The notes beneath the pieces were generated by a model. That model searched no databases. It was not told the DNA's origin and saw only the letters and a program-made list of their open reading frames with translations. From Glycine soja (taxonomy: Eukaryota > Streptophyta > Magnoliopsida > Fabales > Fabaceae): DNA of 64,000 bases. The stretch covers positions 41,325,136-41,389,135 of the forward strand of contig NC_041008.1 of NCBI RefSeq assembly GCF_004193775.1. The letters run 5' to 3'. Below are positions 46,001 to 58,500 of the stretch, one piece after another. Position 1 is the first letter of the stretch. Each line of letters starts with the position of its first letter. The position numbers and the translations under genes were made by a program.

Positions 46001-49000
46001 AGAAGAGAGGACAGTAGAGATGATGACAGACACAAGAGGAGCTCCAGCTGAGACCCAGAATAGCTTTGGTTTCCTTATGCTCTGCACATATTTATTTTGA
46101 TACAAGTTAGTTTTTTTTTTCATCAACAAATGCTAGTTATTAGAATGTTAATTTTTTTGTTAACAGGAGGGAGGGATCGTTCCTTCTCCCTTAATCATCA
46201 TTCAACCTACCTTATATCTCCCTTGGTACAAGTTAGTTAGTGAATGCTCAATAATACTATACCCTCTGTTCATTCAAGTGGTTCCAAACAAGTTGCTCTA
46301 GTCAGGTACTGAAGTGATGTTGTTCTTTTATCTCTTATGAGAGAGTTGCTATGTTATCATTAATTTTTTTTTTCTTCATCATGGTTGGTATAAAATAGTC
46401 TTCATTGAAAACAATGACTAATCTTTGCCATCAACCATAAACACAAGACTCTTTTAGAAATTTAAAATAGCTGAAAGAAAAATTTAAAATAGCTGAAAGA
46501 AAGGAGGGAGAGGGAAAGAGAATTTCTTAATAAATGATAAATGATAAAAAAAAGTATCATCATCTTGAAAAAAAAAAAAGAGTTGAATAATTTAGTGCGT
46601 GTTTAGATGGATATTAACAAAATTGATTTTGAAGTAAATAGTTATAATTTTCCAGTTAATTATTAATTTATTTAATTTGTAAGAATTTAACTATGAAAAC
46701 CGAAAAATAATTGAAAATGAGAATAAAAATAGTTTAACTTTAGTTTATTTTTAAAAAATTGGAGAGGAAGGTTGATCTACTAAAAAAAAAAACTCTAGAC
46801 TTAAGAAACAATAAGAGTTTTATGTTATGTTAGACAAGACATTTCAATTAGTTTTGAACTTCTTTTACAAACTAGTTAATAGCTTTTAGTATTTTTAAAT
46901 GTTACTTGAAGTATTTTTTTTTAAACGTTAGCATCTAACTTCTAGTTTTTTATACTTTTTTTCTATCTTTATCTTAAATATATTTATCCAATTTTTTTAT
47001 TATCATTTTTAAATAAATCATAATTTTATTATTTTTCTATCATTTTTACATTTTTTACTACTTTAATAATTAATTTTATCAAATACTTATAATTTAATAA
47101 GTAATTTTTTTTCAGCTTTTAGTTATAAGCTCATTTATAAATTTACAACTAATTTTTCGGTTAGTTTTATTTAACATATTCTTACCGTGTTGTTTATATG
47201 AATTGTTTTATACTAATACTTAGTCCTACTCTACATCTTTTTTGTAAAAAAAAGAAAAAAATCTTAGTCCACATCTCATTTAATAATTTAATTATATTTG
47301 TTAATTTGTATGAATTTGACTGATCGAGAAAATAAAGAAAGAATATGGAAAATGAGAATAAAATTAGTTTAATTTTAATGATTATTTATGTAAATTGTTT
47401 TGTGCTAATATTTAGTCAAAGTTCGCATCTCGTTTGATAATTTAATTATATATATATTAGTATAAGCCAATTCACATAATTTAACAAATTTATTATATAA
47501 TCTGAAAAATTATTATTAAAATATATGCAATAAATTTTTATACTAGTAAATTATCAAAGTTAAATTCATTTAAGCTTTGAGTTATATATTTCAAACAAAA
47601 ACGGTAAGAAAATACGTATAACTTAATTAGTAAAAATGAAAAATAAAAACGTACAATGTGTCTTGCAACCAGTAAAAACACCAAGAAGCAAACCCCCATC
47701 AATATTGTTTGCCACGACCACTGCAAAAGAAAGCCACACATAACATTTTTTTTAGAATAAAGTATACTATATTGAGAAAAAAATGGAAAAGAATAAAAAA
47801 AAAAGGAGCAACCTCGTGTTTATTTTGAAAAACAGAACTCAAAACTGGAACCAGGGCCATCTTTTTGGTGAAATGTTTGATTCCGAGAAGGCCCTTGAGC
47901 TGTTGCAAAGCTACAATTACAGCAGATCCAGCCATGAATCCAATAAGGATTGCCTTTGATAGAAAATCAATGATAAATCCTAGCCTGCAATCATTTGAGA
48001 CTTTACCTCATATTTCACTTGAGACCCTTTTTCTTTTGTCATTTTCCAAATGAAAAATTGAAGGTTAACCTCTTAAACTATTCATTTAATTTCTATGGTT
48101 GTCTCAATTTTAAGCTTCTTAGTCTCTCTATGCATAAGAGTCAGATTGTTTAAAATTAAATATTTACTTTTTATGCAAAAACAGATTCAGCAAACATCTG
48201 TTTATTTTATTAAATAAATGTTTTTCTCAACAAATAAGTTTGAACAAATTATCATAAAGTAACAGTAAGATTGAGCCTCTATACAATTTTTTTTCCAGTT
48301 TATCAGTGGTAGAAAGTTCTTGGAGCAGTTTTATACTGCAAAAAAATTCATGTTAGTGAGAGGGACCAAACTTAGGTAAACATAAACGTGTAAAGTCAAA
48401 AACTTTCAATTTTCTAGTCTGATATTAGTGACTAGGACCAAAACTTGGTAAACAAAAATATGTAAAGACTAAAACTTGTCATTTTCTAGTATCTAGACTA
48501 AAACTTAAAATTAAAATAACTATAGAGACTAAGTAAATAGTTTAACTAAAAATGGAAATGCTAATAAGGAATTAATTACCTTAGAATTCCAAGAGCGGCT
48601 TGAAAGATCCCAGCAAAGAATGTTGAAGTTAAAGCTAATTGAAGAAAAAGATCAGGTTGTTCACTGGGAGACACTTCCTCTGTGAGCATGGATCCCAGCA
48701 CTAGGGAAGCAATAGAAACAGGTCCTACTGCAAGATCCATTGAGCTTCCAAGAACAACATACACAAGGGGGGGAACAAAACTAGAATCTGAAATATGTAC
48801 CAAAGAAAATTATAACAATAGCACTAGATATAGCATGGGTTCTGATTTGTAAAACAAAATAAGCACATCGGCCACACTGCTGGCAAAATCAACATACTCA
48901 CAGAGTCCCAGAATTGCAGGAAGATTTGCAAGGTTAGCATAACTGATTCCCTGAATGACAAGACACATAATTGAAGAAGAAAACCAAGTGGAGAGGACAT

Positions 49001-49715
49001 AATTATGTTGCAATCACAACTGCAGTTGCATTAGTCACATTTTTCTACAGTATTCCTTAACATCAAGAATTGCAATCAAACCGCAACTTGTAACCATAAT
49101 TGTGGCAGCAATGTCAAACATCTTTTTGAGGTTGATGTGATTGCATCACAACTTGTATGTAATTTTTTTAAAACTTAAATATGTTTTTAGTCCCTCAACT
49201 TTAAAAATATGTGATTTTTAGTCTTCAAATTAAATTATGCATGTTTTAGTTCTTCAAATTTGTGAAATATTTTTTTTAGTTCCTCTTGCAGTAAAAAATT
49301 GTCACAACTAAAAAAGGATAGAACCAACTTCAAAGGATCGAAAACATATTTAAACCTACATTTTAATATGAAGAGTGGCAACAAAACTGGACAAATGTAA
49401 TTTAAAACCTTGTTGATGACTAACCTGGGGGATGGCCAAACTAGCAATGGTGAGACCAGAAATAAGGTCAGATTTAAAAAGTTTGAAGCTGTAACTAGGA
49501 GCCCATTGAAGCACAGGGAACACATATTGAGCTCCAAGGATTAGTTTTCTCTTGAGTGGTTGTCCCTTAAATTGGCGCAGAGGATCATCAGGGAAAAAAG
49601 TTTCCTTAACCTTGGTGATGAACTTCTGTAGGGAGCTCTTGTAGGGTGGTGCAACAACTTGGTGCACTTCATTGGGTACTTGGTCCATTGTCACTTTGTC
49701 CAATGCTACTTCCAT
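43036..49715 (-). CDS. SULTR3;3: SULTR3;3-type sulfate/anion transporter, complete, 656 aa, 13 exons
   Basis: Exons in transcript order: 49715-49425, 48950-48902, 48787-48580, 47984-47813, 47720-47655, 46081-45968, 45850-45734, 45306-45180, 45079-44793, 44240-44050, 43948-43869, 43403-43327, 43227-43036; total 1,971 nt. The N-terminal region (EVHQVVAPPYKS, then KETFFPDDPLRQFKGQP) and the rest of the chain match Arabidopsis SULTR3;3 best from memory. A multi-pass SulP transport domain (TIASLAIPQGISYANLANLP, GFMAGSAVIVALQQLKGLLG) is followed by a C-terminal STAS domain containing IDTSGVSLFKDL. SULTR3 proteins are H+-coupled sulfate transporters, some plastidic, and rice SULTR3;3 affects phytate and phosphate balance. 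Two normally conserved spots differ: GSSM instead of GSSR before DLAVGP, and EGIAVAR instead of EGIAVGR. The intron before the last exon uses a GC donor. A paralogue lies about 12 kb upstream. Confidence 0.94.
44471..44671. mobile_element. Fold-back MITE, about 200 bp, in a SULTR intron
   Basis: The left half 'ctaatacactctttcc...caattaattgaaattt' is inverted in the right half 'aaatttcagttaataa...gaaagagtgtgttactag'. Outer edges are 'gaggagtgttggcaac' and 'ctgctagcagtttt'. No coding capacity. Lies in the intron 44241-44792. Family relatives appear at 42,756-42,799 and 57,195-57,724. Confidence 0.75.
49171..49355. mobile_element. Mutator-like MITE ('tttttagtccct' family) in SULTR intron 1
   Basis: The left end TTAAATATGTTTTTAGTCCCT is matched on the opposite strand by the right end TTTAAATATGTTTTCGATCC. 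The interior repeats 'tttttagtyctt' and 'aaaggat'. The ends resemble the 16,942-17,171 element. A target duplication could not be resolved. It sits in the intron 48951-49424. Confidence 0.75.
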
Positions 49716-52700
49716 AAAATCAGAATTACGTTCCGTGAAAGAGAACTAAACTATGGAAAGTTATGTGCTAAACATAGCTTTATCTTTTGATTTGAGCAAT
49801 GCTTTTGAGTCTCCTTACCCCATTAATTTACACCCACACAACACACTACACAAAACAAGATCGCACCATTATATATCAAACAAATTTGCAAGAGGGTAGA
49901 AACAATAAATAAATTAAAATAGTTTTAAAAATGAAAAAAAATCCTATGCGGTATAAATGTTATTTATCATTATGTACTACGATTTTTGTGTTATGTACTT
50001 CTCATTTAGTATTTGAGGCAGTTAGCTCACACAGTAGGCCTTTGGCTGATGCTCAGGTTGATATGCCAGGATTCCCATTCGTACATTTATATTTTTTTTT
50101 TTATAAAAAATGTTAGTTTATTAATTTTGTTTGTTAGGAGAATTTGAACTTCTCCTTCCTTCCTTCCCCTTACATTCTTCTCCAACCACTAAAACAACCT
50201 TATAAACGGTCTAGAATTTGAAAATGAAACATTTTTCACTCCTCGTTCAATGACTCTATGGTACCATTTGGTAGAGGAAAATAAAGAAATAAAATTGAGA
50301 AGAATTATTTAAATTAAAGTAATATATGAAAGTGTGGGATTCATCCCAAATTTTTTAAACCTTCCACTCATTTCTCTTTCTTTTCTTACAAACCGAATGG
50401 ACCCTAAAAGTCTAAAGTTCTTATGTGCTCATTATTTTTTACTACTCATAGAGTCTGTTATTTATTGGGCTTAGTCAATGTTTTGGTCCCTAAATTTGAA
50501 ATGTGTATTTTTTGTAGTTACTAATTTTTGTTTTTAATCTTTGAATTTTTGACAAATTATTCTTTTTAATTGATCGCTTGATAAATTCACACTTTGTGGT
50601 GGTTTTAAAATATAAATTTTAGCGGTTAAAAAATAAAAATAATAATTTATGACAGCTAAAATCCATCACAAGTATAAATTTATTGTGCAAGGGACTAAAT
50701 ATAGCATTTATAAATTTGAAGGACTAAAAGATAAATACACCCCAATTTCAAAAACTAAAACAGTTATTAAGTCTATTTATTATGACATTAGACAATAGAC
50801 ATGTGGGAAATTTGAATTGGATGGTGCTAATCTCTAGAGTTTAATCACTATACATTATTGGTGTAAGAAAAATTATATTAAAGATTAATAAATAAAAAAT
50901 TACCATTAATATGACTTTAAGTTATTGTAAAAATTAATAAATTTATCAAACATAATGATTTATGATTGCATATTGGTGTATAATCTATTTTCTCATTCTT
51001 TTAACCAAATGTTGATCAAATTTTTTTAAAACATGTAAGAAGTAATGTGAGGGAAATTAGCTTGTGATTTGAAAAACATTAATTTGATTATAAATAGCAT
51101 TTTTCTTACTTAGATTTTTTTTCTTTCTTTCTTTTTCTTTTAGGATATTCATAATTTGATTAGTTATTAAACTGATAATTAATAAATGTACTATAAATGT
51201 CAAATTTTAACTTTCCTTCTTAAAAAGAAGGATGTTACTAATGAGTGTTTTTAGATTATTGGTTAAGAAATTAAAAAAAATATTGTATAAATCATAGGAA
51301 AGAATAAAAAAGATTATGTAGAGCACAATCCAAAGTGTTGTTAAATGATACAGGAAACAAATACACTCATGGAAGAACATTGGAGTTCAATCCAAAGGAA
51401 GTTTTAACACCCATAATACCTATTACCTAGGTAATGTCAACGCCATAGGCTTATTTAATTAAGTTAGGTTTTGCAGGACATCAATTAAACTCTTTTGGTA
51501 AGAAAAAAACTAGTCTTATTTAAAGATTTCAAAGTTTCCTTTCAAAAAATAAAAAATTTAAAAGTTTTTTTGAAAAAAAAATTAAAAGTTAGAAGCATGC
51601 CAAAAGTATAAACGGTGTTAATACATACAAGATATTTTATTGACAAAGAATCAACTAATGTACGCTATACCTTACTTTAATATTTTTATATTGTCTCGAA
51701 GTTATTATTATTATGAGATCAATTTTCAGCTCATGGATAGTGATTAGATAAAATATTGCTTTAATTTCTGACCTTCGCGTTTTACTTCTATTTTTTACTG
51801 ACTAGTTATTACTTATTAGTGTTCGGTAGAATAATTTTAATTTTAGCTTGATTATGATTTTTTTTTTCTATTTGCTCTTAAACTAGAATTTTGAGCCTGG
51901 TTGTAACATTTGCACAAACCAAACTTTAATTATTTATTATATATACATATATCAAATATATTTATTTTCTTTTATTTATAACTTATTTGAAAAAGTTTTA
52001 AAATATGAAATAACTTTTTACTTTTTTATTTGAATTTCATTATTTGAAAAAATGAATTGAAAAATTATTGTATTAATCTTGAAATAAGTTTAACTTTTAG
52101 GGAGTATTAATTTAATATAGCCCTATGAAAATATTCTAACTTAATTAATCAGAGGTTTCAAATTCAAATTCTCTTCAATTTAGGATACATATAGTCTAAA
52201 CAAAACACACATATTTATAACCTAAGTATAAAATTTTCCCAAAACATCAACATAGCCTTGTGAAAACGTATACCAATATTTTTTTTTTCACATAAATCTT
52301 AAGTAAAAAAATTATAAATATAAAAGAAGATTTGACAGAATATTTGTTTCATTTCATTTTTTTTCTATACATTTTTATGTTTTATACTATTTAGTATTTC
52401 TTTTTAGGAAAATGTTTTTCAATGTCTTAAAGACTTGATTAAGGAACTTAAAGTAGAAATATTTTTATTAGGAGGCAAAAAGTTGTACTGTTCATAATTT
52501 TTTTTATACTCTTATATAATTTACATAATAAATATTTTTCTCATTTAGTTCCTTAATCAATGTTTTAAATCAATGTTTTAAAGACACTGATTAGCGAGGC
52601 CCTTTTTCTATACAAGCAAAATTTTATATATTAAGAGTAGAAGGAATTCTTAAGGTAATTTAATTAAATGCTTATTGATGGGTAACTATAAATTAATTCA

Positions 52701-53300
52701 CAGGAGTCACACACATCTACTTGTCCAATAGCAACAGCAAAACCTTACCTAAAACCTTACCTCCCTGAGTGAAATAAGCTACATGGATCACACAATGTCT
52801 TTTGGTATATTTAAAAATTAAAATTTCAAAAATAATATTTAGTTTGAAATCCTCCTTAATGATTTACTTCAAGGTCCTATTTTGGTATCTTCTTCTTTTC
52901 ACGGAACTAAAGTCATAGAAATTACTTTTCTAACTAGAGTCTTTTGTGATCTTGTTTGTATATATCAAAACCATTTTAATCAATTTCTATCATTTTTTTC
53001 TCAATGGATCTAACATCTGTCTTTCCTCATACATAGTTATTTTGCATTATATTCTTTCTTATACTACTACACATCTATCTTAATATTCTCATTTTTACTG
53101 CTCTCACTTTTCTCTTATTATCCCTTTAAAATTCAATATTCATTATCACATAATTGTTAATGAATATTTTGCATCTAAGATCAGCAAAACAATGAGAAAC
53201 ACATGTCTAATTTTATTTGGTGACAGAGTTGTAATCAACTCACCTCCCATTTTAATTTCAATTCCCTATTTAGAGCTTTCTTGGGCAACTCAATGGTGCC
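49716..53300. other. AT-rich intergenic DNA upstream of the complete SULTR gene
   Basis: Presumed promoter of the complete SULTR gene lies within the first kilobase. About 50,255-50,405 reads like a short MITE ('taccatttggtagaggaaaa' against 'aaaccgaatggaccctaaa'), and 50,480-50,765 is another 'ggtcccta...aggactaaa' fold-back relic. No gene is seen; long runs of A or T dominate 51,000-52,700. Confidence 0.5.
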
Positions 53301-53329
53301 CCGAAATGTTTCAAGTCCCAATTTGGGTG

Positions 53330-53670
53330 CCAATAACACTTCGCTGCCTATTTTAGACCCTTCATAGAATCCAACCAGTCCCTATTATAGTTATCCCGTA
53401 GAAAATCCATATATAGCACCAATGAGCCTTCTGCTTAATGGAAATGATTACCATGTTTGGGCAAGGTTAATGAATTAGGCTTTGATCTCAAAGGAAAAAA
53501 AAAATCAAGTTTTGCGATGGATCATACCCGTCATTAGACAAATTTGATCCCAATTTTGATGCTGAGTAAAGATGTAATAATTTGATCCACTCTTGGATCT
53601 TGCACTCTATGTCGCTGTCCATAATGCAAAAACATCATCTATAAAGAAGAAGTTGCTAAAGTTTAAAAGG
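53330..53670 (+). pseudogene. Copia gag remnant
   Basis: The + strand reads NPIYSTNEPS, LNGNDYHVWARLMN, ALISKEKKK, FCDGSYPSLDKFDPNFDA and CNNLIHSWILHS across stops. This matches the start of the gag polyprotein of a common plant copia family (usual text near LNGNNYHAWARSMRRALISK). No LTRs or pol are seen nearby. Confidence 0.72.
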
Positions 53671-53907
53671 ATCTTGGGAAGCATGATTTTCTTTAGAATC
53701 AGCTCAAAAATAAAATTACTAAAGCTCAAACGTTAAGTTTACCAATAAAATAAAGTATTTTCTATTAATATTTTAAAAGCAAAAAAAAAGGTATGTATAA
53801 ATAAAAAGATTAAACATATAACTTTCTTATTTGAAGTATAACAAAGAAGTCTTTTAAATTTTATTTTAGGTCTTATTTAGTGTTTTATCAACCCTGATTC
53901 TCTTAAG

Positions 53908-54029
53908 AGTGTGTTTGGATAGAGAATTTTAACCGAGTAAAGTAATTTATCAGAGAATTTAAATTTCTGTAATTTAGAATTCATTGTTTGAATTTCTCAG
54001 AATTTAAAATTTTTCCATCCAAACACACT
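53908..54029. mobile_element. Small fold-back MITE, 122 bp
   Basis: The ends are a perfect 13-bp inverted repeat, AGTGTGTTTGGAT and ATCCAAACACACT, and the fold-back continues inward as 'agagaatttt' against 'aaaattttt'. Flanks are 'ttaag' and 'aagg', so at most a 3-bp target duplication is supported, which would fit a PIF/Harbinger-type origin. Superfamily is not certain. Confidence 0.8.
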
Positions 54030-55738
54030 AAGGAAATTTGGTTCAAATTACAGGATTGCATTATTAAGAGTATTATTTCAAGTAGGGATCTATGCTTGTG
54101 ACTTCTTTTTACACGAAATTGAAGATATTATGGGAGAAGCTACAAAATTATATGCATATCCCTTAATGTATGTGTTTCCTTGTTTGAATTGAAATTGAGA
54201 TACTATATAAGTTTTTTCCTTCTCAGGTATATTCATACCTAAAAGAGGTTGACAATAATTTTTTTTTTAAAATAGACTATCGTGAGGCAATGAGAAGTAC
54301 ATGATCACGATTATATAATTCAATTCCTCATGGGATTAAATGATAATTTTCTCAAGGAAGATCACAGATCCTTACGATGGAGTTGTTGCCTACCACGATT
54401 AGAGTTTTCTCTGAGTTTAACAATATTAGAGGCTAAATGGTCTAACACCTACCAGAGAGGAGAACCATATCACAATAAATGTAGTAGAAGGTACAAGGAG
54501 TTATTGAAGAGGGGGAGTAAATTATAATAAGGAATTAGACACCTCTTTGGGTCTCTTCACCTAACAGGCCGGTCCCGAGGGTCATCCTGGATCGGACTCA
54601 ATTTTTTTTTAAAAAAAAATTATAGTTTTATAATAATTTTTTCTATATTATTTTATATTTTTTTGAATAAATTAAAATTGTTACTTATTTTATGTCTTTT
54701 TTTATTCAAATTAAAATGTGACATACCCTTTTAATAAATTTTCTAACATTTTATAATCATAGATTCAGATTGATTGAATTTTCAATTCTATGATATATTA
54801 ATATATCAAATAAATAAAAATAAAAATAAAAATTATAAAGAAAATAAAATTAAAATACTAATGGAGCTAGAGAATTTCCTTTATGGGACAATCAAATATA
54901 AAAAAATAAATTAAATCATAAATATAATTAATATTTTAAAAATATATTCATGTGAGTTTATTCAAATTCAATAAAATTTGAAGGAAGTATGAATTGGTTT
55001 CAAACATATAATATTTCATCTTTTAAAGCATTCTTTATCTTTTGGGGGGCCAGAATTAGGAGAGTCAAACCCCCCTCCCTCCTTTATAATGCATACTTTA
55101 TATATAAATATTTATATATATATAATTTTTTTAGAGATATAAATTAAAGAATAAATAATAACATAAGAGTAAATTAAATAAAAAATGATATATATTTTCC
55201 AGATTTATTAAAATTATGTTACCCTTTAGTGAAGTAAAATGTATATTTTTTTATGATATTATGTGTCTATTTTTAAATATTTTAATATAAGAGAGTCTTA
55301 ATTAGTATTTTGTCATGGGTTCATAAAATCTTTGGAAGTGATTGAAATGAGAGTAATTAATTTGATTGATAATATAGTGTGATAGGATGAGAGATAAAAA
55401 AAAAAATACATCAATGATATTATAAGAGTATTAAAAAATCGACACTCTTATAATAACAGAGTTTGCACATAGTGGCAAAACAAGGCGTACTATAGATTCT
55501 TACTATAAGAAACACAATTTCCCCTGGAAAGGGAGACAATGGGAATGGTAAATGTGGCTGTGAATTCAATTGAAGGCAGTGAGAATTGGAGTCTAAAGAT
55601 GACACTAACCGGGAAATGGATTATCTGCTGTCACTGATCGTGACTGCATATCTTTCAAAATAAATTATATACTTTAAATAATTAACTTAAAAAAATTTAT
55701 ATCATTGGATGGCGTTCGTAGGACCCTGGATTTGTTTT
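54030..55738. other. AT-rich intergenic DNA, no gene seen
   Basis: A 65-codon frame at 54,330-54,527 has no recognisable motif. The stretch near 54,541-54,600 ('ggccggtcccgagggtcatcctgg') is less AT-rich than its surroundings but unexplained. The rest is low-complexity A/T sequence. Confidence 0.5.
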
Positions 55739-55746
55739 ATGACGGC

Positions 55747-56230
55747 TAGACATGGCAACGGGGCGGGGCGGGGCGGGTTTTAACATACCCGCCCCCGCCC
55801 CCGCTTCACTGTACCCAGCCCCGCCCCCGCCCCCAAATCCGTCGGGGATAAAAATTGTACACCCAGACCTGCCCCCAACGGGGACGGGTTTCCCAGCCCC
55901 GCCCCAACCCCACCCGCGAAAATTGTAGTAAAAAAAATTATTTTTTTCACAGTAACAAAAAGAACTAATAACAAAAGCTTCTAAAAAACCTGTTTAGTGA
56001 GAAGATAATTAAAACAAAAGCTACGGGGTAAAATAAGGGTAATTTGGTAAATTCGCGTATACGGGTGCGGGGCGGGGGTGACTACCCCCCGACCCCGGCC
56101 CCAGCCCCGCATTAAAACCACGGGTTTTCCCCGCACCCGCACCCAGACCCAGTTAATTCGGCTTTTCCCCGTTAAAATCGGGGCGGGGGCGGGTGGAACC
56201 CGACGGGTGCGGGTTGTGTTGCCATGTCTA
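55747..56230. mobile_element. GC-rich hAT-type MITE, 484 bp, with 8-bp target duplication
   Basis: ATGACGGC flanks the element at 55739-55746 and 56231-56238. Its terminal inverted repeats are TAGACATGGCAAC on the left and GTTGCCATGTCTA on the right. Inside, multiple GGGGCGGGG and CCCGCCCC runs form an extended fold-back that stands out sharply from the AT-rich surroundings. An 8-bp duplication and TAG-starting ends fit the hAT superfamily. No transposase is encoded; the short frames through it are GC-skew artefacts (proline/glycine/arginine runs). Confidence 0.93.
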
Positions 56231-56459
56231 ATGACGGCAAGGAATGAAGGTCTCATCTAGTATGTTATTAGAGTATTTTTAATGGTAAATCCTAAATGAG
56301 GATCTTAAGTAAGATTAAATAAGATTTTTTTTTTTTTAGTAATATATTTTATTTTAAGATCTTACATAATTTTTAATAGATCTTATATGAACTTTACTTT
56401 TAAATATTTAATAAATTAAATATAATTCATTTTAGTATAATTTTTAGTAATTTGTTGTC

Positions 56460-56610
56460 ATTTTTGCAAATAAGTTTTTTTTCTTTTTGTTTTGGATTTT
56501 TTTTCCTTCTTCTCTTCGGCCATCTGCCTCTCCCTTCTTCCTTTCTTCTTCTTCTATCTTCTTCTCCCTCCCCCTTCCTGGCCTCCCTCCCCCTCCCCTC
56601 TTTGGGGTTC
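56460..56610 (+). other. Pyrimidine-rich tract
   Basis: About 150 bases almost wholly C and T on the + strand (ttcttcttctatcttcttctccctccc and similar). It resembles a plant 5' leader but no ORF of substance follows, so its meaning is unclear. The opposite strand gives a lysine/glutamate-rich artefact frame. Confidence 0.6.
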
Positions 56611-57194
56611 CAAGTATGTGTATTTTGTTTTGATTTTTATGGTTTATCTTTTTTTCTTCTTGTTTTTGGTTTTTCTGGTTTTTTATGTTGATCATTCTCA
56701 TCTTCTATGGGTGCTTTCCATGTGTTGTTGTTGTTGATCATTTCTAATTTTTGAGTAAAAAAAATTGTTTTTTGAATCATGTGCAGAGATCTTTAGGATT
56801 TTTATATAAGAGCTCATTATCTCTGCTACTCCTTTATTAGAAAATTCATAGAAGAACAGATCTTGAGTTCAAGATCAAGATCTGGCACTAAAGTTACTCT
56901 TAAGGAACATCGGGCTCCTAACTACTACTCCTTTACTCAATTAAAAATAATAATAGACAATTTTATCCACCACTTAATCTAATACCCCCTTGATTTTGTT
57001 ATTGAATTCTAACATGTTATAGGATGCAAGTGAGTCACTATCCTTTTGGAGATGGGAACTCATCATAATCAAGGTGACAGTGGTCCATATGTTGATTTGT
57101 TAGAGTGGCAAAGGCTAGATTATTTTATGATGAGTTGCCTTGCGTACTTTGTCTATTTTGACATCTTCTAGTTATAGTCAAACTATAAATACAA
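56611..57194. other. Intergenic DNA, no gene seen
   Basis: No coding frame, splice-linked exon or clear repeat boundary recognised. A small inverted phrase (agatcttgagttcaagatcaagatct) lies at about 56,858. Confidence 0.45.
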
Positions 57195-57724
57195 TAGGAG
57201 TGTTATTAACACACTTTCAAATATATCCTCTTTTATTTGGTTGAAGTTTATTAAAAATTTAAAAATTAGGAAATATTCATTAAATAAGGTGTGAGACCCA
57301 CCACCACTACACATGTGATCTTTAACAATATTTTTTTCTAATACTTAATAAAAATGTTGCTAAAATTTTTTTGAGAACATTTGAAAAATGTCATCAAATA
57401 TGAATACATGTTGTTAATATGTTTTCACGTTATTTTATTAAATATTGTGTATAACTCATATTGTGAAAGATTTTAACACCATGGACTATACACAATATTT
57501 AATAAAATATCACAAAAATATATTAATAACATTTATTTATATTTAACGACCTTTTTAAAATGTTGTCAAAAATTGTTAACAACATTTTTATTAAGTGTTA
57601 AACAAAAAAATATTACTAAATATCATATATGCATTAGTTCACCAAATAGTGTGATTCTTAATAAATTTTTATCAATGAGAGAGTCTCTATCAAAAAGAAC
57701 TTGTTTATGTCACTAGCATTTCTC
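57195..57724. mobile_element. Nested fold-backs: MITE interrupted by a second MITE
   Basis: The outer edges ('aggagtgttattaacacactttc' on the left, 'gtcactagcatttctct' on the right) match the 44,471-44,671 family. Inside, about 57,326-57,613 is a second fold-back: 'aatatttttttctaatacttaataaaaatgttg' on the left is inverted as 'caacatttttattaagtgttaaacaaaaaaatatt' on the right. The inner one appears to have inserted into the outer one. Exact target duplications were not resolved. Confidence 0.7.
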
Positions 57725-57849
57725 TAAATATAATGTGTATATTAAATCTTTAAGAAAAATTTTACTATCTTCATTTTTCCTATTAATGCTTATTTATAAT
57801 CATATCATTAAGTGAGAACTTGTATTTTAAGCTTAATTATAAAGTTTGC

Positions 57850-58500
57850 TCAAATAAATTAAAGATTTAAATGCAATTTTTGTCCCCCATTTTTAAAAAC
57901 ATGCAATTTTGGTTCCTCTATTTTAAAATAAAGATATTTAATCCTCTTATTTTTTAAATTTCATAATTTTAGTCCCCTATTTTAAAATAGAAATTTTTAA
58001 TTCTCCAATTTTATAAAATCCGCGATTTTAATCTTTCAATCAAATTCAAAAAATATTGATCACTAAAAAATTAACTTTATCCAAATTTAGTGATGTGACA
58101 CAAGATAACTTGTTTAGTCTACTTCATAGTTAATATTAAAATCTTAACTGTCAACTTTTTTAAGTTTGAGAAAAAAGACTAAAATTGTAGATTTCATAGA
58201 AGTAGAGGATTAAATGTCTCTATTTTAAAATAAGAACAGATTAAATTAAATCTTAACTTGTTTAATCTACTTCATAGTTAAGTAGAGGATTAAATGTCTT
58301 TATTTTAAAATAAGAAACTAAAATTATGGATTTTAATATATATATATATATATATATATAAGAATTAAATGTCTCTATTTTAAAATAAGAAACTAAAATT
58401 ATGAATTTTAAAATATAGATAAAGACTAAATGTCTCTATTTTAAAATAAGGGATCAAAATTGTTGATTATGAAAAATAGAAGACTAAAATTGGAGTTAAG
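57850..58500. repeat. Diverged repeat array with 'ctattttaaaataag' units and a TA microsatellite
   Basis: The phrase 'atgtctctattttaaaataag.a.taaaattatggatttta' recurs at about 58,215, 58,295, 58,370 and 58,435. The left part carries inverted versions ('tttagtcccctattttaaaatag', 'ggttcctctattttaaaata'). Together they look like a decayed 'agtccct' type fold-back expanded by internal tandem duplication. A (TA)13 run is at about 58,335-58,360. Confidence 0.75.

Noticed and set aside
55780..56260. Pro/Gly/Arg-rich ORFs of 60-91 codons
   Set aside because: They lie wholly within the GC-rich hAT MITE and simply translate its GGGGCGGGG runs.
56452..56737. Three overlapping ORFs on both strands rich in Phe/Leu/Ser or Lys/Glu/Gly
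   Set aside because: They arise from the CT-rich tract; composition is low-complexity and no start context or homologous domain is seen.
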